DNA of 8,820 nucleotides from NCBI GenBank assembly GCA_007120915.1, contig SKMT01000367.1, positions 1 to 8,820 of the forward strand, in the 5' to 3' direction. The position numbers were made by a program, and so were the translations under genes. This document shows positions 1 to 6,312 of the stretch, piece by piece; the stretch's first letter is position 1, and the number at the start of each line of letters is the position of its first letter. The notes beneath the pieces were generated by a model. It had not been told where the DNA came from and made no database searches. It worked only from the letters and a program-made list of their open reading frames with translations. This stretch comes from Myxococcales bacterium (lineage in GTDB: Bacteria > Myxococcota_A > Bradymonadia > Bradymonadales > Bradymonadaceae).

Positions 1-147
1 CAGAATCACCTCGTCGGCGTCGGTTATCGCCCGTGTGGCATCGACCAGCCGATCCAGAAGCGCTTCAGGACGATCCGCTTCCAGCAGCAGTCGTGAAAAC
101 TTGTATAGCTTTCGAACGCCTTCAATCTCGTCGGAACCATTCACCAT
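1..147 (-). CDS. N-terminus of a probable GAF-domain sensor/regulator (cut by window edge)
   Basis: A minus-strand reading frame is open from the left edge to an ATG at 147 and encodes 49 residues beginning MVNGSDEIEGVRKLYKFSRL. The amphipathic helix that follows (LLLEADRPEALLDRLVDATRAI, then TDADEVIL) has the layout of the first helix and first strand of a GAF domain as found at the start of GAF sensor kinases and sigma-54 activators. The start is supported by GGTGGAG seven bases upstream of the ATG, and an in-frame stop (TGA at 166-168) closes the frame 18 bp further up. A GTG directly after the ATG is a weaker alternative. The gene is divergent from the acyl-CoA oxidase gene, with 140 bp between starts and no convincing promoter seen on either strand there. 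Everything that would define its output domain lies outside the window, so the GAF call rests on a short pattern and is moderate. Confidence 0.6.
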   Translation of the reverse strand, partial: MVNGSDEIEGVRKLYKFSRLLLEADRPEALLDRLVDATRAITDADEVIL

Positions 148-154
148 CCCATCG

Positions 155-161
155 CTCCACC
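155..161 (-). promoter_or_regulatory. Ribosome binding site of the GAF-like gene
   Basis: On the minus strand the sequence reads GGTGGAG, then seven bases, then ATG (145-147). This strong Shine-Dalgarno match is the main reason for accepting the edge frame as a real gene. Confidence 0.6.
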
Positions 162-287
162 CGTTTCATGTCATCTTCAGCATTGGCAGCCGGGCTACAC
201 CTTGTCTACCATCTTGCCCGTTCTTCACTCGCTGCGCAACGGTGCCGCCCGCTTTACTGACCTGCCTTCAGCCCGGGAACGATCTCG

Positions 288-2741
288 ATGCCCCCAACAC
301 CACTGGAATCTGCTCGCCTTGTTGACGACTCGAAGCGCTTCGAACAGCTTCGAACACTGCTGTGCAAACACCGGCTTCTACCACTATTACCGCTGATCTA
401 CGTCGCCTGGGCGAACGGTGAGCTCATCGACGAAGAGCTGCAGACACTCCGGGAGATCGCTGATCGCCAGCCCTGGTTGGACGAAGAGGCACTGCAGATT
501 TTGCAACACTGGCTCGATCCCGATGATCCACCGGAGCCGATGGAACTCCAGGGGCTGCTACAGGTGATCAAGGAAGCCGGCGACGCCCTGGGGGAACCGG
601 AGCGGTTGTCGCTGGCCGAGCTCGGTGTGCAGATGGGCCAGTATTATCGGCGCGAGACCGATGACGACGCCGAACGCAACGTGCTCAGTTCCGATGAGGT
701 GGAAGCAGCGATGCAAGATCTCGAAGAGTCGCTGGGGCTGGTCGGCACCGAAGCGGCCCGTCAGTTGCGCGACACCGTCGCCGCGCCGGCGCCCCCCGAG
801 CCGGAGGTGCCGTCGGGTGCACCGACGTTCGACCCGCAACAGATGAAGCAGATTCTCGACGGCACCCATCACGACCTTCGCGACCGGGTGCGCACCCTGC
901 TTGCGAGCGACGATTTTGAGTTCGTCTACGATCTTCCGCTCTCGGACTACCGCGATCAGGTGCTGCAATGGCTCGAAACGTTGGCCGACCAGGGCTTCGG
1001 AACACTCTGCTTTCCCGAACCCGACGAGTCGGGTCACCGGGATCTGGGAGAGTTTCTGGCGCTGTTTGAGACGCTGGGGCTCTTCGATCTGAGCCTGCTG
1101 GTCAAATTCGGCGTCCAGTTCGGGCTGTTCGGCGGCAGCATCATGTTCCTCGGCACCGAGAAACACCATCAAACCTACCTGGACCGCGTCGCCTCGCTCG
1201 ATCTGCTGGGCTGCTACGCGATGACGGAGATGGGTCACGGATCGAATGTGCGCCAACTCGGCACCGTCGCCCGCTATGACGACGACGCCGATGAATTCGT
1301 CATCCACACCCCAACCGAGTCGGCGCGCAAGGAGTGGATCGGCGGTGCCGGGGAACACGCCACAATGGCCACCGTCTACGCCCAGCTTCACATCGGCGAC
1401 GAACACTACGGGGTGCACGCATTCCTGGTGCCGATTCGCGACGACGACGGCGAGGTACTCCCCGGTGTACGCATCGAAGATCAGGGCCCAAAGATGGGGC
1501 TGAATGGCGTGGACAACGGGCGCATCTGGTTCGATCACGTACGCATCCCCCGCCACAACCTGCTCGACCGCTACGGCGGGGTGTACGAAGACGGCACCTA
1601 TCACAGCTCCACCCCCAGCGCGGACCGGCGGTTTTTCACCATGCTCGGCACTCTGGTCGCCGGCCGGCTCGGTATCAGTGCCGCCGGCATCACCGCCGCG
1701 AAGACGGCGCTGGCCATCGCCACCCGCTACTCCCACCGGCGCCGCCAGTTCGGCCCCGCCGGCCAGCCGGAGATCCCGATTCTGGACTACCGGATGCACC
1801 AGCGGGCGCTGCTTCCGAAGATCGCCGGCTGCTATGCGCTGACCTTCGGGCTGCACGAGGTGATGCACCGCTACAACGACCCCGAAGACGAGGACCGGCG
1901 CCGAACCGAGGCGCTGGCAGCGGGGCTGAAGGCATACAGCAGTTGGTTTGCCATCGACGCCGTCCAGACTGCCCGCGAGGGCTGCGGCGGACAGGGCTAC
2001 CTGACGCTGAACCGGCTTCCCTCGCTTCGCACCGACGTCGATGTCTTCGCGACCTTCGAAGGAGCAAACGTGGTGATGATGCAGCAGGTCGCGAGAGGCT
2101 GTCTGTCCGACTTTCACGGGGAGGTGGGCGACGGCAACATCTTCACCCTCGCCCGGATGATCGCCCGCCAGTCCACGCGCACGCTCACCGAGGCCAACCC
2201 CGTGGCCTCCCGCAACACCGACACCGCGCACCTTCTGTCCACGGAGTTTCAGCTCAACGCGCTCAGCTACCGGCGCCACAACCTGCTGGTGTCACTGGCC
2301 CGCCGGCTCAAACGCCGCATCGACGAGGGGATGGACTCCTTTCTGGCCTTCAACGACTGCCAGGATCACGCTGTCGCCCTGGCAAATGCCGACATCGAGC
2401 ATTTTCTGCTGCAGTCGTTCATCGACGCGGAGCAACGCTGCAACGACGACGAGCTGCGAGAGACGCTGCAACTTCTCAGAAATCTGTTCGCTCTGTACCG
2501 GATCGAACAAGACGGGGCCTGGTTTATGGAAAACAACTACCTGCAGACCCCGAAGTTCCGGGCGATCCGCGACCAGGTCAACGCACTGTGCGAGACCGCC
2601 CGCGACCAGGCGATCCCGATGGTCGACGCCTTCGGCATCCCCGACGAATGCCTGTCAGCGCCGATCGCGTTTGCCGATGACAAGGCGCCGGCAGACTCGC
2701 GCCGACAGTTCGCCCGCGGCGCCGTCGGCGAAGAGTCTTGA
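288..2741 (+). CDS. Acyl-CoA oxidase/dehydrogenase-family flavoprotein with N-terminal TerB-like domain
   Basis: This 817-residue protein should catalyse FAD-dependent alpha,beta-desaturation of an acyl-CoA, the first step of beta-oxidation. The fold resembles acyl-CoA oxidases, which pass electrons to O2 and give H2O2. Residues about 25-125 look like a TerB-type helical domain (LLPLIYVAWANGELIDEEL), followed by a Pro/Glu-rich linker to about 180. Residues 185-305 are the N-terminal helical domain. The flavin-side beta domain starts at TEMGHGSN (313-320) and includes HTPTESARKEWIGG. The second helical domain carries CGGQGY (566-571) and the expected catalytic Glu591 in FEGANVVMMQQ. Residues about 635-795 match the ACOX C-terminal domain (IPMVDAFGIPDECLS). 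No peroxisomal or secretion signal is seen, so it is probably cytosolic. ATG 288 is the only start after the in-frame TGA at 258-260; its Shine-Dalgarno is weak (GGGA). Whether it acts as an oxidase or a dehydrogenase cannot be settled from sequence. The last codons and the stop lie inside a heptamer repeat. Confidence 0.87.
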   Translation: MPPTPLESARLVDDSKRFEQLRTLLCKHRLLPLLPLIYVAWANGELIDEELQTLREIADRQPWLDEEALQILQHWLDPDDPPEPMELQGLLQVIKEAGDALGEPERLSLAELGVQMGQYYRRETDDDAERNVLSSDEVEAAMQDLEESLGLVGTEAARQLRDTVAAPAPPEPEVPSGAPTFDPQQMKQILDGTHHDLRDRVRTLLASDDFEFVYDLPLSDYRDQVLQWLETLADQGFGTLCFPEPDESGHRDLGEFLALFETLGLFDLSLLVKFGVQFGLFGGSIMFLGTEKHHQTYLDRVASLDLLGCYAMTEMGHGSNVRQLGTVARYDDDADEFVIHTPTESARKEWIGGAGEHATMATVYAQLHIGDEHYGVHAFLVPIRDDDGEVLPGVRIEDQGPKMGLNGVDNGRIWFDHVRIPRHNLLDRYGGVYEDGTYHSSTPSADRRFFTMLGTLVAGRLGISAAGITAAKTALAIATRYSHRRRQFGPAGQPEIPILDYRMHQRALLPKIAGCYALTFGLHEVMHRYNDPEDEDRRRTEALAAGLKAYSSWFAIDAVQTAREGCGGQGYLTLNRLPSLRTDVDVFATFEGANVVMMQQVARGCLSDFHGEVGDGNIFTLARMIARQSTRTLTEANPVASRNTDTAHLLSTEFQLNALSYRRHNLLVSLARRLKRRIDEGMDSFLAFNDCQDHAVALANADIEHFLLQSFIDAEQRCNDDELRETLQLLRNLFALYRIEQDGAWFMENNYLQTPKFRAIRDQVNALCETARDQAIPMVDAFGIPDECLSAPIAFADDKAPADSRRQFARGAVGEES

Positions 2742-2767
2742 GTCGTGAGTCGTGGGGCTTGGTTCGT
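2733..2767. repeat. Degenerate heptamer repeat spanning the stop codon of the acyl-CoA oxidase gene
   Basis: Five period-7 units run head to tail: GAGTCTT, GAGTCGT, GAGTCGT, GGGGCTT and GGTTCGT. The first unit encodes the final Glu-Ser and supplies the T of the TGA stop, so the array begins inside the gene. Its last bases merge into the 119-bp direct repeat. Confidence 0.7.
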
Positions 2768-2882
2768 GAGGTCCTGGTTCATCGGCCACAGTAGGCCAGT
2801 CGAAGCTCCCCATAAATCTTAGTTCGCCGTAGTTCAGGCGCCTCTAATAGATGGCGGTCGTGTAGACTCGAAGGTCACGAGG
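2764..2882. repeat. Tandem 119-bp direct repeat, copy 1
   Basis: Bases 2764-2858 are identical to 2883-2977 over 95 bases, and weaker similarity continues through CTCGAAGG to fill a 119-bp period. Each copy holds two inverted repeats: GGCC-6 nt-GGCC (2784-2797), and CGCCTCT-AAT-AGA-T-GGCG (2839-2856, seven pairs with one bulged T). No open frame of note and no tRNA-like fold was seen. The unit sits between the 3' ends of two converging genes, so either stem could help end transcription, but no T-run follows. Origin and function are unknown. Confidence 0.9.
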
Positions 2883-2895
2883 TCGTGAGGTCCTG
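2872..2895. repeat. Octamer repeat at the junction of the two 119-bp copies
   Basis: AGGTCACG, AGGTCGTG and AGGTCCTG follow each other with period 8 across the boundary of the two 119-bp copies. This short microhomology is a plausible place for slippage or unequal exchange to have produced the duplication. Confidence 0.6.
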
Positions 2896-2996
2896 GTTCA
2901 TCGGCCACAGTAGGCCAGTCGAAGCTCCCCATAAATCTTAGTTCGCCGTAGTTCAGGCGCCTCTAATAGATGGCGGTTGTGCCACCTCGAAGGCCA
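2883..2996. repeat. Tandem 119-bp direct repeat, copy 2
   Basis: This is the second copy of the unit, identical over its first 95 bases (2883-2977) and diverging after GGCGGT into a shorter tail that still matches at CTCGAAGG. It carries the same two inverted repeats (2903-2916 and 2958-2975). It ends about 12 bp before the stop codon of the NRDE-family gene on the opposite strand. The perfect identity of the core suggests either a recent duplication or ongoing gene conversion. Confidence 0.9.
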
Positions 2997-3008
2997 TGGG
3001 CTGACCGA

Positions 3009-3749
3009 TCACGGACGTCGCAACAATCGCTCCAACAGCTCGTCGTACTCGCCGTACTCCGTCTGACACGGAGGTCCCTCGGCATGCGCGAACCGCCGCT
3101 TCGGCCCCAGCTGCACAATCGTGGACGACCGGGTGCCGTAGTTGCGCTGCGGAAGATGCACACAGGTCGACTCCAGAGGCTCCCCCTCGCAGTGCTGGCG
3201 CATCCAGCCCACCAGCTTCGCTGCCGTCTCGTCGGTCCACCCCTCCAGCTTATCGACCCGTTGCTGCAATTCGTTCAGCCGGCGTGACTCCCCGGCGCCG
3301 AAGCTGCGCTCCGTGAAGACGTGAATGCCACTGTCCAAGCGCTTCGAGCGCAGCCGCTGGGTGTCATTCCAGACTACGAAACCATCTTCTTCGTCAGCCA
3401 CCAGCAGGTGAAACCCGTTGTGGCGTCCCGGGTCCATCTCACGAAGCATCTGCACCGCCTCGGCTGCACCGTCGAACTGCAAGGCGTCGAACACCACCAG
3501 CCCCCGGCTGCGGTGATGGTCCATGGAGGTGAGCCCGAACCGGTTTGTCAGCGCGGCGAACACCCCGCGTTCGTTCAGCCCCAGCCAACTGCCGCCGGCC
3601 TCAAGGTCTCGCGGCGCCAGAATCCGCATCCCCTCCCGCCGCATCAACTCAGGAGGGGCGGACGGCCGGTCCAGCATCTCGTCGCGGTTAAACACCACGA
3701 ACAGTCCCGGCTGCTCCCCCGGCGCTACGGCTGTGATGAATGTGCACAT
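3009..3749 (-). CDS. NRDE/TANGO2-family protein
   Basis: The predicted protein is 246 residues and begins MCTFITAVAPGEQPGLFVVF followed directly by the family signature NRDE (residues 21-24). Other family blocks are visible: GGSWLGLNERGVFAALTNR, HNGFHLLVADEEDGFVVW, and near the end NYGTRSSTIVQL. The family includes animal TANGO2 and many bacterial proteins. It is placed by fold with N-terminal nucleophile hydrolases, and Cys2 is the likely nucleophile; the physiological substrate is not firmly known. The frame stays open upstream to 3854, but the ATG at 3749 is chosen because it puts Cys at position 2, where the family needs it, and because the upstream 35 residues look like translated promoter DNA. 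A GGGGA lies 10 bases upstream. No signal peptide is seen, so it is probably cytosolic. It is divergent from the zinc-ribbon gene and converges on the repeats at 2764-2996. Confidence 0.88.
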   Translation of the reverse strand: MCTFITAVAPGEQPGLFVVFNRDEMLDRPSAPPELMRREGMRILAPRDLEAGGSWLGLNERGVFAALTNRFGLTSMDHHRSRGLVVFDALQFDGAAEAVQMLREMDPGRHNGFHLLVADEEDGFVVWNDTQRLRSKRLDSGIHVFTERSFGAGESRRLNELQQRVDKLEGWTDETAAKLVGWMRQHCEGEPLESTCVHLPQRNYGTRSSTIVQLGPKRRFAHAEGPPCQTEYGEYDELLERLLRRP

Positions 3750-3787
3750 TCTGTTACCATCCCCGGCGACGACATTGACGGCCTTAT

Positions 3788-3817
3788 CTAATACGATGTC
3801 AGCAACCGTGGGAACAA
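3788..3817 (-). promoter_or_regulatory. Possible promoter of the NRDE-family gene
   Basis: On the minus strand TTGTTC (-35, 3812-3817) and TATTAG (-10, 3788-3793) are separated by 18 bp, matching the sigma-70 consensus at 3 and 4 of 6 positions. It would place the transcript start near 3781, about 30 bases before ATG 3749, which agrees with the chosen start. The match is weak. Confidence 0.3.
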
Positions 3818-3852
3818 CCCACCGGCCCGCAGTGTTTCTTGCACAGTTCAAC

Positions 3853-3868
3853 ACACTGGATTCAGTGT
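3853..3868. promoter_or_regulatory. Perfect inverted repeat, possible operator between divergent genes
   Basis: ACACTG-GATT-CAGTGT is a perfect 6-bp inverted repeat with a 4-base spacer. It lies in the 218-bp gap between the divergent NRDE-family and zinc-ribbon genes, upstream of both and just upstream of the candidate NRDE promoter. This is the position and symmetry expected of a dimeric repressor or activator site, but a chance palindrome of this size is possible. Confidence 0.35.
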
Positions 3869-3957
3869 CCGCTCAAGCCCGGCGATTGGCGAACTGCCCG
3901 ATACCACAGGGCAGCCGACGATCACGATCACCGGGCCTCGTTTTTGATGTACCCTCC

Positions 3958-3962
3958 GGGAG
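3958..3962 (+). promoter_or_regulatory. Ribosome binding site of the zinc-ribbon gene
   Basis: GGGAG lies five bases upstream of ATG 3968. It selects this start over the longer frame that begins with TTG at 3839, whose extra 43 residues would cover the intergenic inverted repeat. Confidence 0.65.
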
Positions 3963-3967
3963 AGACA

Positions 3968-4498
3968 ATGCCCAAGATCATCTGTTCGAAATGCAAGGCC
4001 ATCGAAGAGGTCGACGAGCAACGTGCCGCAGCAGAGTCCGTTCTCTGCTCGGAGTGTCGCGCCGTCGATGCGCCGACGGGTGATTCCCGCCAACAACGCA
4101 AGAGAAAGTCGGTGCCGAGAAAAGAACACGGCACCCGGGTGATGCTGCCGATCACCTGTGCGGAGTGCGGTGAGCCGGACACCCTCGATTACGTGCCGAA
4201 GGGCGCCGATCTCGACGAAGTACTCTGCAGCGAGTGCGCCCGCGAGCAGTTCGGTACCGACTCCGCCTGGGCGCGTATCGAGCAGACCAAGAAGCGCGAA
4301 AGCGGCGACGAGGAGTGGGAGTTTGAATGCGACGAGTGCGGACGCACCGACTATCTGCCGTTTGAGCCGCGAGAAGACCGCCACTACGAATGCAACCTCT
4401 GCCGACTCGACCACGACACCCCGTCACCGGAGAGGCTGAAGGGACGCAAGAAGGCCGCCGGCGGTGTCTTTATCCGTCGCAACCGAGACGACGACTGA
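3968..4498 (+). CDS. Triple zinc-ribbon protein of unknown function
   Basis: The 176-residue protein begins MPKIICSKCK and contains three evenly spaced four-cysteine modules: C6/C9...C27/C30, C64/C67...C87/C90 and C121/C124...C142/C145. The CxxC pairs are 17-19 residues apart, as in small zinc ribbons. Modules two and three (TCAECG...LCSECAR and ECDECG...ECNLCR) recall the zf-trcl type of probable zinc-binding domain. Between modules one and two is a basic stretch (RQQRKRKSVPRK) and the C-terminus is also basic (RLKGRKKAAGGVFIRRNR), so nucleic-acid or ribosome contact is plausible but unproven. There are no membrane segments and no signal peptide. The start has a GGGAG five bases upstream. 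The gene is divergent from the NRDE-family gene and is followed after 117 bp by the S1 gene on the same strand, so partial co-transcription is possible. No specific function can be assigned. Confidence 0.8.
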   Translation: MPKIICSKCKAIEEVDEQRAAAESVLCSECRAVDAPTGDSRQQRKRKSVPRKEHGTRVMLPITCAECGEPDTLDYVPKGADLDEVLCSECAREQFGTDSAWARIEQTKKRESGDEEWEFECDECGRTDYLPFEPREDRHYECNLCRLDHDTPSPERLKGRKKAAGGVFIRRNRDDD

Positions 4499-4509
4499 CG
4501 TCTGACATA

Positions 4510-4539
4510 TTGACAACCCGATGGGGCGAATCGTAGACG
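4510..4539 (+). promoter_or_regulatory. Probable promoter of the S1 gene
   Basis: A perfect consensus -35 box TTGACA (4510-4515) sits 12 bp after the zinc-ribbon stop codon. An 18-bp spacer leads to TAGACG (4534-4539), which keeps only the T, A and A of a -10 box. It would start transcription near 4546 and give a leader of about 70 bases. The -35 is convincing and the -10 is poor. Confidence 0.4.
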
Positions 4540-4553
4540 GGAACGCTGCATCG

Positions 4554-4567
4554 GCACCGCCTGGTGC
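4554..4567 (+). promoter_or_regulatory. Leader hairpin upstream of the S1 gene
   Basis: GCACC-GCCT-GGTGC forms a 5-bp stem with a 4-base loop about 50 bases before the ATG of the S1 gene. In E. coli the rpsA leader folds into hairpins that S1 itself uses for autogenous control. A similar role here is only an inference from position. Confidence 0.3.
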
Positions 4568-4615
4568 GTGCCACGGCGCACAACACCGAAACCTCTGGAA
4601 CCGGAACAAACTGAC

Positions 4616-6304
4616 ATGTCGTCACCACAAGCGATTCTCAAACGTATCGATGACGCCTCTTCGCTCGACGAAGAGAAGCTGTTCAACAACATCGTCTCTG
4701 CGGCCTACGTCGACACCGAAGACGACGCCCTGGTGTTCGATCTGGGCGATGAACGCCGCGCGCTCGTCGGGACCGACGAGTTCGGCGATGAGCCCCCGCC
4801 GTTTTCCCCCGGTGACGACGTACCGGTGCTGGTCGAAAACAAGCGGCGCACCGACGAGTGGCTCGGCTCCGTCAAGAAGGCCGAAAAACTCGCTGTCTGG
4901 CGCTGGATCGAATCGATTCATCAGTCCGGCACCTTCGTCGACGGCGAGATCATCGGGCTGAACAAAGGTGGGCTCTCCGTCGACATCGGCGTGCGCGCCT
5001 TTCTTCCCCGCAGCCAGGTCGACCTGCACCGCGTCAACGACTGCACTCCCTACGTGGGAATCGAGGACTCGTTTCAGGTCATCGAATTCGACAAGAAACG
5101 GGGCAACATCGTCGTCAGCCGGCGCAAAGTGCTCGAGAAGCGACGCGAATCACAGAAACAAGAGCTGATCGAAAACCTCGCCGAAGGCCAGCGCTACGAA
5201 GGAGTGGTCCGCAACCTGACCGACTTCGGCGCCTTCGTCGACATCGGCGGCATCGACGGGCTTTTGCACGTCACCAACATGGGTTGGGGGCGCATCGACA
5301 ACCCCTCCGATGTCGTCAGCTCCGGCGATCGCATCGAAGTCGTTGTGCTGGAGTGGGATCCGGAACAACAGCGGCTTGGGCTGGGCCGAAAACAGCTCCT
5401 CGACGATCCCTGGGAGGATGTAGACGAACGCTACGAGGAAGGCCAGGTTGTGGAGGGCACGGTCACCAGCCTCGCAAAGTTCGGCGCCTTCGTCGCTCTG
5501 GAACCCGGGCTCGAAGGACTGGTCCACGTCACCGAACTGTCATGGACCCGCGACATCCGCCATCCCGGCCAGGTGCTCAACGAGGGCCAGGACGTCAAGG
5601 TCAAAGTGCTCTCCGTAGACACGGAACAGCGCCGCATCGGGTTGAGCATCAAGAAGCTGGAGGACAACCCCTGGGAGGTGGTCGCCGAAAAGTACCCCCG
5701 GGACACAACGCTGACCGGCCCCATCACCAGCATCACCGACTTCGGGTTGTTCGTAGAGGTCGAAGAAGGGGTCGAAGGGCTGGTCCACGTCAGCGATCTC
5801 TCCTGGACCAGAAGAGTCAGCGATCCCGGCGAACACTACGAAGAGGGCGAGGAGATCGAGGTGGTGGTGCTGGACGTCGACGTCGCCGAACAGCGGATGA
5901 GCCTGGGGGTCAAGCAACTGGAAGAAGACCCCTGGAAAGATGCGATGGAAGTCGCCGAACCGGGTGAAAAAATCGAGGTGACGGTGACCAAACTCACCGA
6001 CTTCGGTGCCTTCGCAGAAGTTGTGGAAGGAGTCGAAGGACTGATCCACATCTCCGAGCTCAGCACCAAGCGGATCGACAAACCCGCCGAGGTGGTACGC
6101 CCCGGACAGACTGTAGAAGCGCTGGTGGTGGAGGTCGACGAGAAACGCCGCCGCATCGGTCTGTCACTCAAACGAGATCAACTGCCGGTGAGCGACGAAG
6201 ACATTCGACAGTACTCCGACACCGAAGGCGAGTCGACGACCACCCTGGGCGATCTGCTCGGCGAACACTTCCCCGTCGATGATGGGGATGACGACGAGTC
6301 CTGA
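4616..6304 (+). CDS. rpsA: 30S ribosomal protein S1 (six S1 domains)
   Basis: This 562-residue protein is close in length to E. coli S1 (557) and has six OB-fold S1 repeats at about residues 27-90, 104-170, 191-259, 276-346, 363-432 and 450-520. S1 binds the 30S subunit and unwinds and positions mRNA for initiation. The first repeat is degenerate, as expected for the ribosome-anchoring end. The second keeps GIRAFLP-like GVRAFLPRSQVDL and the IVVSRRKVLE join seen in RpsA. Repeats 3-6 show the canonical FGAFV/GLLHV and RIGLSIK patterns, with the DPW or NPW linkers typical of RpsA between repeats 3 to 6. The C-terminus is an acidic tail (PVDDGDDDES). ATG 4616 is preferred to GTG 4568, because the 16 extra residues look non-coding. 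The Shine-Dalgarno is poor (GGAA nine bases upstream), which fits E. coli rpsA, also lacking a good one. It could be a second S1 homologue and not the main one, since the usual cmk neighbour is absent. Confidence 0.9.
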   Translation: MSSPQAILKRIDDASSLDEEKLFNNIVSAAYVDTEDDALVFDLGDERRALVGTDEFGDEPPPFSPGDDVPVLVENKRRTDEWLGSVKKAEKLAVWRWIESIHQSGTFVDGEIIGLNKGGLSVDIGVRAFLPRSQVDLHRVNDCTPYVGIEDSFQVIEFDKKRGNIVVSRRKVLEKRRESQKQELIENLAEGQRYEGVVRNLTDFGAFVDIGGIDGLLHVTNMGWGRIDNPSDVVSSGDRIEVVVLEWDPEQQRLGLGRKQLLDDPWEDVDERYEEGQVVEGTVTSLAKFGAFVALEPGLEGLVHVTELSWTRDIRHPGQVLNEGQDVKVKVLSVDTEQRRIGLSIKKLEDNPWEVVAEKYPRDTTLTGPITSITDFGLFVEVEEGVEGLVHVSDLSWTRRVSDPGEHYEEGEEIEVVVLDVDVAEQRMSLGVKQLEEDPWKDAMEVAEPGEKIEVTVTKLTDFGAFAEVVEGVEGLIHISELSTKRIDKPAEVVRPGQTVEALVVEVDEKRRRIGLSLKRDQLPVSDEDIRQYSDTEGESTTTLGDLLGEHFPVDDGDDDES

Positions 6305-6312
6305 GCAACCAG

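Noticed and set aside
558..2279. 573-codon open frame on the minus strand inside the acyl-CoA oxidase gene
   Set aside because: It is antisense to a gene with clear family motifs throughout. Its translation is rich in Gly, Val, His and Arg without any recognisable domain, as expected of an antisense frame in GC-rich DNA.
1334..2680. 448-codon plus-strand frame overlapping the acyl-CoA oxidase gene
   Set aside because: It is an Arg-rich out-of-frame translation of the same DNA with no domain pattern.
2839..2856. Intrinsic terminator for the acyl-CoA oxidase or NRDE-family gene
   Set aside because: The stem-loop is real on paper (seven pairs, one bulge), but neither strand has a T-run after it, so it was kept only as part of the repeat.
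2764..2996. CRISPR array
   Set aside because: There are only two copies of a 119-bp unit directly abutting, with no spacers and no cas genes.
2742..3008. tRNA or insertion-sequence remnant in the repeat region
   Set aside because: GTTCAGGCGCC vaguely recalls a T-arm, but no acceptor or anticodon stems could be paired; no transposase frame or terminal inverted repeats were seen.
3750..3854. N-terminal extension of the NRDE-family protein by 35 residues
   Set aside because: It would bury Cys2 of the MCTF start, which the family uses as its N-terminal residue, and would cover the likely promoter.
4568..4615. GTG start adding 16 residues to the S1 protein
   Set aside because: The added residues (Pro/Thr/Arg-rich) do not resemble S1 N-termini and the GTG lies directly after the leader hairpin without a ribosome site.
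4858..5967. 369-codon plus-strand frame inside the S1 gene
   Set aside because: The Arg/Gly-rich repeats only mirror the S1 repeats in a shifted frame; no independent evidence of coding.
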